From the NCBI RefSeq assembly GCF_025215495.1, contig NZ_CP104302.1:1860001-1924000 (forward strand): a stretch of DNA of 64,000 nucleotides, read 5' to 3'. Position numbers and translations under genes: made by a program. This document shows, in pieces, positions 8,697-16,522 of the stretch. Positions within the stretch are counted from its first letter, which is position 1, and each line of letters starts with the position of its first letter. This DNA is from Mycolicibacterium brumae. Its GTDB lineage: Bacteria > Actinomycetota > Actinomycetes > Mycobacteriales > Mycobacteriaceae. A model generated the notes under the pieces. That model did no database searches, had not been told where the DNA came from, and saw only the letters and a program-made list of their open reading frames with translations.

Positions 8697-10208
8697 GTGA
8701 AGTCTGACGGAGAAATCATGGAAATTCTGAATGCCTATGACCTGACGGGGTCGTATCGGGCGGCCGCGGATCTGTGCGGGTGTTCGCATCACACGGTGAA
8801 GAAGGCGGTCGAAGACCGCGCCGCGGGGTTGCCTGCGGCGGGTAGGCGGGCCCGGCTGATCGATGATCAGCGCCAGTTGCTGGAGGGCTGGGTGCAGGAT
8901 TCTCGCGGCAAGATCCGCGGGGACAAGGCGCATGAGAAGCTCGTCGCCTTGGGGTACGAGGGTTCCCAGCGCACAACCCGGCGTGCGCTTGCGGAAGTGA
9001 AAGCCCAATGGCGGTTGGGGAATTCGCGTGTTCACCGGCCGTGGATCACTGAGCCGGGACTGTGGTTGCAGTATGACTTCGGCGACGGCCCGGTCGTTGA
9101 CGGCCGCAAAGTCGTGCTGCTGGTGGCGTGGCTGGCGTGGAGCCGTTTCCGGGTGGTGATCGCGTTGCGGGACCGCACCGCCGCGAGTGTGTTCGCCGGC
9201 CTGGATCGGGTCTTCCGCATGATCGGCGGCGCCCCGACCTATGTCCTGACTGATAACGAGAAGACGGTGACGACCGGGCATGTCGCCGGGGTCCCGGTCC
9301 GCAACCGCGGCGCGGTCACGTTCGGCCGCTACTACGGCGTGTCGGTGCAGACGTGCCAGCCGGCGGACCCGGCGACCAAGGGCGGGGTGGAAAACGCCGT
9401 CAAGCTCGCCAAGGACGACATCGTGCCGAAGGAGACGAATCTGTTGGGGGCTTACGAGTCGTTCGCGGCGGTGCAGGCGGCGTGCGCGCAGTTCACCGAG
9501 ACGGTCAACGCCCGCACCCATCGCGGCACGGGGCGGCGGCCGGCCGACATGCTGGCCGAGGAGGCCCGGGTGCTGCATGCGATCCCGGAGTTGCCGCACA
9601 CCGCCGCACTCGGGGTGACGCGCCGGGTGCCGGACAACACCGCGATGGTCAGCTTCGAACGCGGCCAGTACTCGGTGCCGGACAGTCTTGTGGGACAAAC
9701 GGTTTGGGTGCGGCATCACCCGGGAACCGATGAGGTGATCGTGTGCGCCCTCGACGACGGCGGCCCGGTGGAGGTGGCCCGGCACCGTCGCACCGGCCCG
9801 GGCAACCCGGCCGTCGATCCGGCGCACTTCCCGCACCACGCCGACAAGACTCCCGGGGACTACCGGGTGCGCCCCCGCAACGCCGCCGAGACGGCGTTCC
9901 TCGCGTTGGGCCCCGGGGCCCGGGTGTGGCTCACCGAAGCCGCCGCTGTGGGAACCGAGCGGATCCGGCAGAAGATGGCCCACGCCGTCGAGCTGGCGGC
10001 GTTGACCGGCCGCGCTGACGTGGACTGGGCCCTCGGGCACGCCGCGGTGCACGGCCGCTTCGCCACCGGTGACCTCGACGCCATCCCGGCCGCCAAAGAC
10101 ACCGACCCCACCCGGCGACGCAGCAGCGAGCACACCTCGCTGGCCCAAGGCACCGGCGGCTGGGACCTCTTCGGCAAAACCATCATCGCTGACGGGGCCG
10201 AGCAGTGA
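8697..10208 (+). CDS. istA: IstA transposase of IS element 2
   Basis: A 503-residue IS21 transposase. The GTG at 8697 was chosen over an ATG at 8670 because AGGAGAG lies 6 bp upstream and family members begin KSDGEIMEI. The N-terminal HTH reads YRAAADLCGCSHHTVKKAV. The DDE residues are seen in LQYDFGDG, VLTDNEKTV and KGGVENAVK. A C-terminal beta-domain (SVPDSLVGQTVWVRHHPG) follows, as usual. It overlaps istB by 4 bp (GTGA). No lesions are seen. Confidence 0.93.
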   Translation: MKSDGEIMEILNAYDLTGSYRAAADLCGCSHHTVKKAVEDRAAGLPAAGRRARLIDDQRQLLEGWVQDSRGKIRGDKAHEKLVALGYEGSQRTTRRALAEVKAQWRLGNSRVHRPWITEPGLWLQYDFGDGPVVDGRKVVLLVAWLAWSRFRVVIALRDRTAASVFAGLDRVFRMIGGAPTYVLTDNEKTVTTGHVAGVPVRNRGAVTFGRYYGVSVQTCQPADPATKGGVENAVKLAKDDIVPKETNLLGAYESFAAVQAACAQFTETVNARTHRGTGRRPADMLAEEARVLHAIPELPHTAALGVTRRVPDNTAMVSFERGQYSVPDSLVGQTVWVRHHPGTDEVIVCALDDGGPVEVARHRRTGPGNPAVDPAHFPHHADKTPGDYRVRPRNAAETAFLALGPGARVWLTEAAAVGTERIRQKMAHAVELAALTGRADVDWALGHAAVHGRFATGDLDAIPAAKDTDPTRRRSSEHTSLAQGTGGWDLFGKTIIADGAEQ

Positions 10209-10987
10209 CCGCCGCCGGCGGCGGCGCCGCTGTGGGACTGCCCGGCGAGGTGGAGACGTTGATGCGGACCCTGCGGCTGCCACACGCCCGCGCCATCGCC
10301 GCCGACGTGCTGGCCACCGCCCGCGCCCAACGCTGGGACCCCGCCGAGGTCGTCAAAGCCCTGCTGACCGAGGAGAGCGCCGGACGGGCCCGCTCCATGC
10401 TCGCCACCCGCCGCAAAGCCGCTGGCTTTCCCACCGGCAAAACCTTCGACGCGTGGGACCCCGCGGCGTCCTCGATCCCACTGCCCACCCAACACGCGCT
10501 GCAAACCCTGGAATGGGTCAGCCGGCGGGAGAACGTGGTCGTCTGCGGGCCCGCCGGGACCGGCAAGACGTTCTTCCTCGAAGCGTTGGGCCAGAAGGTC
10601 ATTGAAGCCGGAATGCCGGTGGCGTGGTTCACCCTCGAACAGATCGGGGTCCTGGTGCGCGCGCACCGCGCCGACGACTCCCTGGGCAAAGCCATCGCCA
10701 AGATCGTGCGCGCGGAGCTCATCGTGATCGACGACGTCGGACTGCTGCCGGTCGGCGCCGACGCCGCCGAAGGGCTCTACCGCATCATCGAAGCCGCCTA
10801 CGAACGCAAATCAGTGGCGGTCTCCTCCAACCTGCACCCCAGCGGCTTCGACGAACTCATGCCCAAAACCCTGGCCACCGCCACCGTCGACCGGCTCCTG
10901 CACCACGCGCACCTGTGCCAAACCAGCGGCGACTCCGTGCGCCTGGCCCAAGCCCTGCAAGGGAAAGGAGTCAAACCCCTGAACTAG
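10205..10987 (+). CDS. istB: IstB helper ATPase of IS element 2
   Basis: A 260-residue AAA+ ATPase that partners IstA in target capture. Walker A reads CGPAGTGKTFF (about residues 114-124) and Walker B LIVIDDVGLLP. Starts at the GTG overlapping the istA stop. Length and motifs are complete. Its closest neighbour in function, the split istB of element 1, differs strongly, so the two IS elements are different lineages of IS21. Confidence 0.93.
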   Translation: MTAAGGGAAVGLPGEVETLMRTLRLPHARAIAADVLATARAQRWDPAEVVKALLTEESAGRARSMLATRRKAAGFPTGKTFDAWDPAASSIPLPTQHALQTLEWVSRRENVVVCGPAGTGKTFFLEALGQKVIEAGMPVAWFTLEQIGVLVRAHRADDSLGKAIAKIVRAELIVIDDVGLLPVGADAAEGLYRIIEAAYERKSVAVSSNLHPSGFDELMPKTLATATVDRLLHHAHLCQTSGDSVRLAQALQGKGVKPLN

Positions 10988-11110
10988 AACCCCGCCGGTG
11001 GCGGCCACACCCCCATGGGCAGATTCATGGCCGCCACCGGGCAGTTCCTAATGACCACCCACGGGCAGTACACCTGTCCGCCCACGGGCAGTTTCAGATG
11101 ACCGTTGACA

Positions 11111-11350
<240 letters not shown>

Positions 11351-11458
11351 ACAACGCGGGCGTGGGGACCGCTACCCCATCCCCGCGCCCGCGCTACCAC
11401 TTCGCCACACACCCGCTACCGAAAGCTCCGGCTAAACAACACTCACCTCGGAACGGTC

Positions 11459-11516
11459 ATCTCATCTGAGCTGACACACCGCACGTCGGCTGCGTCAGCT
11501 CAGATGAGAACGGACA
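11459..11516 (-). other. Right end of Tn7-like transposon A: inverted pair of TnsB-type sites
   Basis: Two 15-bp arms form a perfect inverted repeat: CTCATCTGAGCTGAC at 11461-11475 and GTCAGCTCAGATGAG at 11494-11508, the latter running into the terminus TGAGAACGGACA (ends at 11516). Transposon B has the same layout (inverted TTCTCATC site, then direct site ending TGAGAACGGACA), but the distance from inverted site to terminus is 68 nt there and 58 nt here, close to one helical turn. The CTCATC core is shared while the rest of the site differs, implying a related but distinct transposase. Confidence 0.7.
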
Positions 11517-11549
11517 CGTCGGTCACCGGCACGAATACCCGCTCGCGTC

Positions 11550-11615
11550 AAAGTTCAGTTGCGAAGCTAAGGGCTCGGGGACCGGAATGGGTTCTTTGCC
11601 GAGTGCGGTGCGCGT
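11550..11615 (-). pseudogene. Fragment of zinc-ribbon recombinase gene
   Basis: The reverse strand encodes ALGKEPIPVPEPLASQLN, nearly identical to residues in the full recombinase gene at 11951-13636 (its DNA copy is about 12427-12492). Homology stops abruptly on both sides. It begins about 34 bp outside the transposon A terminus, so a second copy of the recombinase module once lay here or this part was duplicated. Confidence 0.7.
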
Positions 11616-11750
11616 CCGCTGAGTTCCCGGTGCTCCCGCCGCTCGCTTCAATTGGTCCGTAGTTCTTGTGGCTGCCGTCTCTGTGATCTTGTCAGGCCCG
11701 GGGCACCATGATGTCCACGGTCGGGCTTTCACCCCTTGGTGCAGCGGATG

Positions 11751-11909
11751 CTGAATCGCCCCGGGTTTGATGCACACCGGTTTATTGGTGCGCAGCCTCG
11801 GATTGGGCTGTGTTCCTAGCGTAGTAGAGCGTCTCGTATTCGGCCGGTGGGATGCGGCCCAGGCGGTGCATGAGCCGGTCGGTGTTGTACCAGTTCACCC
11901 AGTCGGCGG
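11751..11909 (-). pseudogene. IS3-family transposase (orfB) 3' remnant with right terminal repeat
   Basis: The reverse strand reads DWVNWYNTDRLMHRLGRI followed by PPAEYETLYY and a stop at 11782-11784, the typical C-terminus of IS3-group integrase-type transposases. TGAATCGCCCCGGG at 11751 is the usual terminal sequence of such elements. In-frame stops beyond 11910 show only the end of the element is left. Confidence 0.75.
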
Positions 11910-11950
11910 GGCGCCCCTACACGGCCGCAATCGACGTCGTGCAGGCCAGG

Positions 11951-13636
11951 TCATGACGAATCTTCGGAGTTGTCGTCAGCTTGCTCCGGGGCTTGATCGA
12001 AGTGAGCTTGAATTGGGCCGGCTGGAGAGTCAAGTTCGTCGCTGTTCTCCTCCACGATGAGATCCAAGGCCAATTGGTCTCCGGCGTCGGTGCCTGGGGC
12101 GTCTACGGCGCTCTGTTGCCCCGGGCGACTGCTCCGATGAAGAGCTGGGGAAGCGTAGGCAGCCCATGTATTGCCGGCTTCCGCAGCGTGTTTCTGGGTG
12201 ACTTGGTCGCTGTAGCCGAGCACGTCGGCGACCAGAGGGGCGGGTATCTCAGAGGCGAGTTCCTGTAGTGCGGTGTTGCGTGAGCCCAGCAGATTGATGC
12301 CCAGCCATCGGAGCCGGTGCATGATCGATTGCGGGTCGAGGTGCTGGCCGGGTCGGCTGCTGGGGAACAGCCAGGCAGTGCCGATGGCTCCGCCTGCGGT
12401 GCGCAGGTTGGGCCGGTGGTGAAGGTGGTAGTTCAGTTGTGAGGCAAATGGTTCGGGCACCGGGATGGGTTCTTTGCCCAGGGCGATGCGGGTCTCGCCG
12501 TCGACTCGGGCGATCGCGGTAGCCTGCAGGGCTGCGATCTTGGAGAGCGGTTGCGCGTAGAGCAGCAGCAGGACGCCGGCGACGCGATAGGGAAGGCTTT
12601 CGGCGTCGCCGGTGAGCAGTTCCTTGAGCCAGCCCAGGCGCTGTTCTTGGGTGATCGTGGGTGTTGTTCTGGCCTGCCGGAACCCGATCTGGACACCGGT
12701 GTTGACCCTGCTGCTCTTGGCCCAGATGAAGAAGGTCCGGATCAGGTGGCGAGTGGTCGGCCCGGAGGTGAGGTAGGCGTCGACATCGTGCTGTGTGCAT
12801 TCGGCGGCGGTGCGGCCGTGGGTGTCCTCGAGCCAGGTCAAGAATTTGATCGTCTCGGTGATCTCCTGTTTCGCCGATCGTTTCGGGCCGTCGGTGCCTT
12901 GACCGGGCTTGGACTGGCTGCGGAGTCGGCGTAGGTGGTGCCAGGTGGCGAACTGTTCGACCGGCCCGCGGATCGCCGGTGAGCCGATGGCGTCCAGTTT
13001 GGCGCTCAACCATCCTTCGAAACGTGCGAGGTGTTCGTCGCGCGGGGGGAGCAGTCCATGGTGCTCCAGGATCGACCGCAGGTGGCTGATGTGCTTGCCG
13101 CGGCCTGCTGCGGTGAGCCCGTCATGGGTGAGAGGTATTGCGCCGGAGGTGATTCCGCCGAGTAGCTGCAGGACCTGCAGGCTGCGTTTCCAGGCCAGGA
13201 TGCTCTCGGGCCGGTCCACGCCACACAGCACCTCGATGAGGGTCTCCATGGCGGCCGGGTCGGCGGGGTGGTGCAGCAGGATCCGGCAGAGGTCGTCACG
13301 CAAGGCACATCGAGCGCAGTCCCCGGCGCGGTAGATCTCGCCTTCATGTCCGCATGTCCGGCAGGTGAACTTGCCGGGGATACCGGCGCAGGTCAGGCAG
13401 ACCGGACGCGGGTCGGTGTGATTCGCGCGCCCCGGCAGGACGCCATCGTGACCGCAGATCGGGCAGATGCCATGGGTGCGCATCGCACTGTAGAAGCAGC
13501 TGTGGCACAGCCGATCACCCGGCCAGTACACCCGCAGCTTGTTGGCCATGCGCCGGCACCTGCTGCATTCTTGGTCACCATCGGTAACCGGGGGCCGTCC
13601 ACGTCGTGTCGAGCGGGGATTTGGCTCAATCGTCAT
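11951..13636 (-). CDS. Zinc-ribbon, tyrosine-recombinase-like protein
   Basis: A 561-residue protein from the ATG at 13636, which overlaps the end of the XRE gene by 11 bp; an upstream start at 13690 lies deeper in that gene. The first 130 residues hold repeated CxxC pairs (CSRC, CHSC, CPIC, CLTC, CRTC, CARC), consistent with several zinc ribbons. The C-terminal half is laid out like a tyrosine-recombinase catalytic domain (LLLLYAQPLSKIAALQ; IALGKEPIPVPEPF; VADVLGYSDQVTQ), but the first catalytic Arg and the His of HxxR appear replaced. It is therefore probably an accessory or diverged recombinase working with the one at 13970-15085. The C-terminus is acidic. Confidence 0.75.
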   Translation of the reverse strand: MTIEPNPRSTRRGRPPVTDGDQECSRCRRMANKLRVYWPGDRLCHSCFYSAMRTHGICPICGHDGVLPGRANHTDPRPVCLTCAGIPGKFTCRTCGHEGEIYRAGDCARCALRDDLCRILLHHPADPAAMETLIEVLCGVDRPESILAWKRSLQVLQLLGGITSGAIPLTHDGLTAAGRGKHISHLRSILEHHGLLPPRDEHLARFEGWLSAKLDAIGSPAIRGPVEQFATWHHLRRLRSQSKPGQGTDGPKRSAKQEITETIKFLTWLEDTHGRTAAECTQHDVDAYLTSGPTTRHLIRTFFIWAKSSRVNTGVQIGFRQARTTPTITQEQRLGWLKELLTGDAESLPYRVAGVLLLLYAQPLSKIAALQATAIARVDGETRIALGKEPIPVPEPFASQLNYHLHHRPNLRTAGGAIGTAWLFPSSRPGQHLDPQSIMHRLRWLGINLLGSRNTALQELASEIPAPLVADVLGYSDQVTQKHAAEAGNTWAAYASPALHRSSRPGQQSAVDAPGTDAGDQLALDLIVEENSDELDSPAGPIQAHFDQAPEQADDNSEDSS

Positions 13637-13973
13637 CGCTGATGACCCGGGCACGCCGGGGCCGCACGGACTTGTTGAGTTCGACGACATTGGGCGGCGC
13701 GATGGTGGTTCCTGAGGCGGTCTTTCTGCGACGCGCGTCGGTGGCGGTCACCGTCACCAGATCCTCCACACCGCAGCCCAGAATGTCACACAACGCCGCC
13801 ATCAGCTGCAGCGAGACACGTTCGGGCCGTTGATGAACGACCCGGTAGACCTGCGGGCGGGAAAGCTGTATTCCGCGCTCGGCGAGACGGGGGATCAGGT
13901 CAGTGCTGTTGTGCATCCCGTGGGCGGCCATGAGCTCGGCCAGCCGCCAGCTGTAGTCGACTTCGCGTTTCAT
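13626..13973 (-). CDS. XRE-type HTH regulator between two recombinases
   Basis: A 115-residue protein. Residues about 8-65 form a Cro/CI-type helix-turn-helix: LAELMAAHGMHNSTDLIPRL, then QLSRPQVYRVVHQRPERVSL and a LMAALCDILGCGVEDLV ending typical of XRE proteins. A basic tail follows. It overlaps the upstream recombinase by 4 bp and the downstream zinc-ribbon protein by 11 bp, so all three are translated as one unit. Probably controls the module through the repeated TGAATCAT motifs at 15097-15127 and 15313-15330 (inference), or acts as a directionality factor. Confidence 0.8.
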   Translation of the reverse strand: MKREVDYSWRLAELMAAHGMHNSTDLIPRLAERGIQLSRPQVYRVVHQRPERVSLQLMAALCDILGCGVEDLVTVTATDARRRKTASGTTIAPPNVVELNKSVRPRRARVISDDD

Positions 13974-15085
13974 GAGGTTTCCTCTCCCAGCGAGAGCGCG
14001 TCCTTGATGGTCTGGTCGAGCACGCGGCGCACGGTCCGAGTCCGAAAGTCGCTGGCGACACCGGTGTAGAGCGATGTGGTGCTGGCGAATTCGTGGCCGG
14101 CCTGGTCCTGGACGAACTTGGCGTCCCAGCCGTCCTCGATGAGGTGGGTGATGTAGGAGCGGCGAAACGAATGCAGATCCAGGCCGTCGGTCAGCCCGAG
14201 ATCGTTGCAGTAGCGCCGGAACCGGCGCAGCAGCGTGTTCTCGGCGACCAGCGAGCCCCGCTCGCTGGGGAACAGATCGATGCTGTCGTCGATATAGGGC
14301 TGGCCGTGGGCCAGCCAGTCAGCAAGGATCTCCGGTGTCCAATCGAAGACCGTCAGCACGGTCCGGCGTTTCGGCGGTGAGCCTTTCTTCGCCTTGCCGT
14401 AGCGGACCTTGACCGCCCCGTAGCGGCCGAACTCCGCGGCGTGCGGGTTGCGGGAGAAGTCGACAGTCTGCAGATGCCTCAGCTCATTGAACCGCAACCC
14501 GTAGGAGTAGGCGACCTTGAACATCACCGAATCGCGGTAGGCCGGCAGCCAGCCCTTCTTGTTTGAGTTGGCGATCAGCGTGACCTGATCATCGGCGTGG
14601 TCGAGAAAGTCCTGCAGCTCCTGCTTCGTGAACGGACGCTTCTCGGGGGACTGCTCGTTGTCCTGGACATGTGTGGCGGTGTTCCACGCGAAAAACACCT
14701 GCGCCGGATGCGTACCAAACCGCTGTTCGCACACGCGGTCCCACCCGTAGTCCGGGTCAGCGATGTAGGAGCAGAACAACCGCAGCGCATTCTGGTAGCC
14801 GCGGACCGTGGACTGCCGACGGCCCTTAATGCCGCGCAAATCGGCGAAAAACTCCTCGACGATACCCGGTGTCCACGACCACGGGAACTCGTTACTGTGC
14901 GCGATGAAGCGGCGGACCGTGGCGATCCGGGCATCGATCGTGTCATGTGCCAGGTTGCGGCACAGTTGCTGGTTGCGCCAACCATCGAGCATCTCGTCGA
15001 CCGTCTGGACCTCAGGATGCAGCAGAGGAACCGAGCCCACGAGGAACACGCGACCGCTCTTATCGACAGGCAAACCGGCCTCCAA
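13970..15085 (-). CDS. Tyrosine recombinase/integrase
   Basis: A 371-residue site-specific recombinase. The N-terminal SAM-like core-binding domain spans about residues 25-130 and the catalytic domain about 150-360. All catalytic residues are visible: Arg in YGLRFNELRHL, Lys in VKVRYGKAKKG, HSFRR (HxxR), GH in QDQAGHEFAST and the nucleophile Tyr in SLYTGV. The listed start is a TTG at 15085; a GTG about 13 codons in is possible. It is the first gene of the three-gene module. Confidence 0.9.
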   Translation of the reverse strand: MEAGLPVDKSGRVFLVGSVPLLHPEVQTVDEMLDGWRNQQLCRNLAHDTIDARIATVRRFIAHSNEFPWSWTPGIVEEFFADLRGIKGRRQSTVRGYQNALRLFCSYIADPDYGWDRVCEQRFGTHPAQVFFAWNTATHVQDNEQSPEKRPFTKQELQDFLDHADDQVTLIANSNKKGWLPAYRDSVMFKVAYSYGLRFNELRHLQTVDFSRNPHAAEFGRYGAVKVRYGKAKKGSPPKRRTVLTVFDWTPEILADWLAHGQPYIDDSIDLFPSERGSLVAENTLLRRFRRYCNDLGLTDGLDLHSFRRSYITHLIEDGWDAKFVQDQAGHEFASTTSLYTGVASDFRTRTVRRVLDQTIKDALSLGEETS

Positions 15086-15096
15086 GCTGTCTCGTC

Positions 15097-15127
15097 TGAT
15101 GCATCATTGAATCATCTAATGAATCAT
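15097..15127 (-). promoter_or_regulatory. Repeated TGAATCAT motifs upstream of recombinase module
   Basis: A palindrome TGATGCATCA (15097-15106) is followed by TGAATCAT at 15108-15115 and again at 15120-15127, a 12-bp spacing. They lie just upstream of the recombinase start at 15085, and the same motif occurs in opposite orientation at 15313. Likely operator for the XRE protein or binding arms of the recombinase. Confidence 0.5.
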
Positions 15128-15312
15128 TACCACATCGCCGCCGGTAGATCCATCGCTTCAAGGAGGCCCGCAGCAACGTGTCGAGGCACCGGGCCGAGGC
15201 CGGCGTCGTGGCCGCCCGCTGCAATGCGCCCAAACCTGCGGCCAGCCAGGACTTTTCACCCGATCGGGGCCGACGGGCGACAGCGCGGCCGATAGAGTCG
15301 ACCGGTGCGGGG

Positions 15313-15330
15313 ATGATTCATCTGATGAAA
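15313..15330 (+). promoter_or_regulatory. Inverse copy of the ATGATTCA motif
   Basis: ATGATTCA at 15313-15320 is followed by ATGA at 15325, the same 12-bp period as at 15108-15127 but on the other strand. The two clusters face each other about 190 bp apart. Confidence 0.45.
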
Positions 15331-15630
15331 ACGGCGTACTTTACATGACATAATGTGGCTTATCGGTACATTACTGACCTGGCCGGATAGCGTCGGAAGG
15401 GGTTTGGCCAGGTCAAGTATGGTGCGCGCTGCGACTGCTCTGTTGCCTGATGCTCGATGTCTCGCACGGCCTGCTGCATGCTGACCCCCGCACGCGACGG
15501 CGGACCATCGGCTGTGTCGCATGCTGCGGCGCCGACTGACGCTCTCGGCGTGTGGCGCGCTCGCCTCGGATTCATCTCTGGGCGGCGTCCTTTCCGCCCT
15601 GTCGGCCCAGGGGCTGAACAGTGTCAATGC

Positions 15631-15641
15631 GTCACTGTGAC
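15631..15641. repeat. GTCACTGTGAC palindrome (copy 1)
   Basis: One of four GTCACnGTGAC-type palindromes in this accessory region, here followed by GAAATGG and, 13 bp on, by GATCTGACGCCGG, a string repeated next to copy 4. Confidence 0.6.
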
Positions 15642-15682
15642 GAAATGGCCGATCTGACGCCGGTTACGCTGCTCGCCGGTGG

Positions 15683-15758
15683 TGTCCGTTCTCACCGTAG
15701 TTGGGGCATTCTCATCGAATCTGGGGTAAGTGCGTGTCTTTCTCATTGAATCTGGGGC
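15683..15758 (+). repeat. Left end of transposon B with three TnsB-type sites
   Basis: Terminal site 15683-15707, then TTCTCATCGAATCTGGGGT (15709-15727) and TTCTCATTGAATCTGGGGC (15740-15758). The tnsA start codon follows only 20 bp later, so the transposase probably represses its own promoter when bound here. Confidence 0.88.
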
Positions 15759-15778
15759 ACCGGGCTTAGCGTTTATGT

Positions 15779-16516
15779 GTGACGGCGGCGGTGTCGGCTG
15801 GGCAGGTCGTGGCGAGTGCTGTGGACTTGGAGTTCAACACCCGCGACGGCTTCGTGCGCCAGCGACTGAACCGATGTGCCGCGGCACAGTTCGAGTTGGA
15901 GTGTTCACCAGTGCGGAACTTCCCGTCGTTTCGTGGTCAGCGCAATTATCCCGGCCTGTGGTGGTTCGCCACTACGGGGACTCATGTTGGTCATGAATCG
16001 TGGGTTGAACGTGACCAGTTGATGGCGCTCGACGCTGATCCAGACGTCATTGGTGTGCTGTCGCAACCGTTTTGGATTCACTGGCCTGACGGCACCCGGC
16101 ATGCTCCCGACTACTTCGTGCGTCGCCGCGACGGATCTGTTGTCGTGGTCGACGTTCGGGAGGATGATCGGATCTCCGACGCCGACCGTGACGTGTTTGA
16201 TCGATCAGCGGCGACGTGTGGAACCGTGGGCTGGGATTATTGTCGTGTCGGCGCTCTTGACCCGGTGCTGCGGGCGAACTTGCGTTGGCTGTCGGGTTAT
16301 CGGCATCCACGGGTATTGCGTATGCGTCTGGCTGACCGTCTGGCCGAGGTTTTCGCCCGGTCTGGTCCGTTGATGGCGGGCGTGCTGGCAGTAGGGACTC
16401 CCCTGGTGGTGCTGCCCGTCCTTTACCATCTGCTCTGGCGTGGACGTTTGGTTGCCGACTTGTGCGGTGCGACGCTGGCTGATGACACGCGGATAGCCCT
16501 CGGGACGGGCTGGTGA
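15779..16516 (+). CDS. tnsA: TnsA-like endonuclease
   Basis: A 245-residue protein of the TnsA family, which nicks the 5' ends of Tn7-like elements so that they move by cut and paste. The catalytic core is a PD-(D/E)xK-type fold: Glu in HVGHESWVERD, Asp in RHAPDYFVRR, then VVVVDVRE, where the usual Lys is Arg. A GTG start at 15779 is used, within 20 bp of the third left-end site. It is followed after 6 bp by the DDE transposase gene. The Arg substitution is common-looking for actinobacterial relatives but activity is not certain. Confidence 0.82.
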   Translation: MTAAVSAGQVVASAVDLEFNTRDGFVRQRLNRCAAAQFELECSPVRNFPSFRGQRNYPGLWWFATTGTHVGHESWVERDQLMALDADPDVIGVLSQPFWIHWPDGTRHAPDYFVRRRDGSVVVVDVREDDRISDADRDVFDRSAATCGTVGWDYCRVGALDPVLRANLRWLSGYRHPRVLRMRLADRLAEVFARSGPLMAGVLAVGTPLVVLPVLYHLLWRGRLVADLCGATLADDTRIALGTGW

Positions 16517-16522
16517 CCTGAC

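Larger units (their letters stand above)
8479..11110. mobile_element. IS21-family element 2, intact, nested in element 1
   Basis: Ends are TGTCGGCGGCCATGAAAAAC (left, 8479) and the reverse complement TGTCAACGGTCATCTGAAAC (right, 11110). On the left about five and on the right about four repeats of roughly 23 bp follow, each ending in TGCCC (8479-8592 and about 11017-11110). CTCAAC is duplicated at 8473-8478 and 11111-11116. The 2632-bp element carries intact istA and istB, so it is probably active. It is inserted in the istB of element 1, dating it as the later arrival. Confidence 0.95.
15128..15682. other. Gap without a convincing gene between recombinase module and transposon B
   Basis: No open frame here has a recognisable protein. 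It holds the inverse operator motif (15313-15330), an inverted repeat TAATGT-N11-ACATTA around 15352-15374, and a GTCACTGTGAC palindrome at 15631-15641 of a type found three more times to the right. The last 5 bases, GGTGG (15678-15682), are the target duplication of transposon B. Confidence 0.5.

Noticed and set aside
8355..10283. 642-codon antisense frame over istA of IS 2
   Set aside because: Arg/His/Pro-rich shadow; the sense strand encodes an intact IS21 transposase.
11461..11508. Perfect 15-bp inverted repeat considered as a transcription terminator
   Set aside because: It runs into a Tn7-like terminus and matches the site layout of transposon B's right end, which explains it better.
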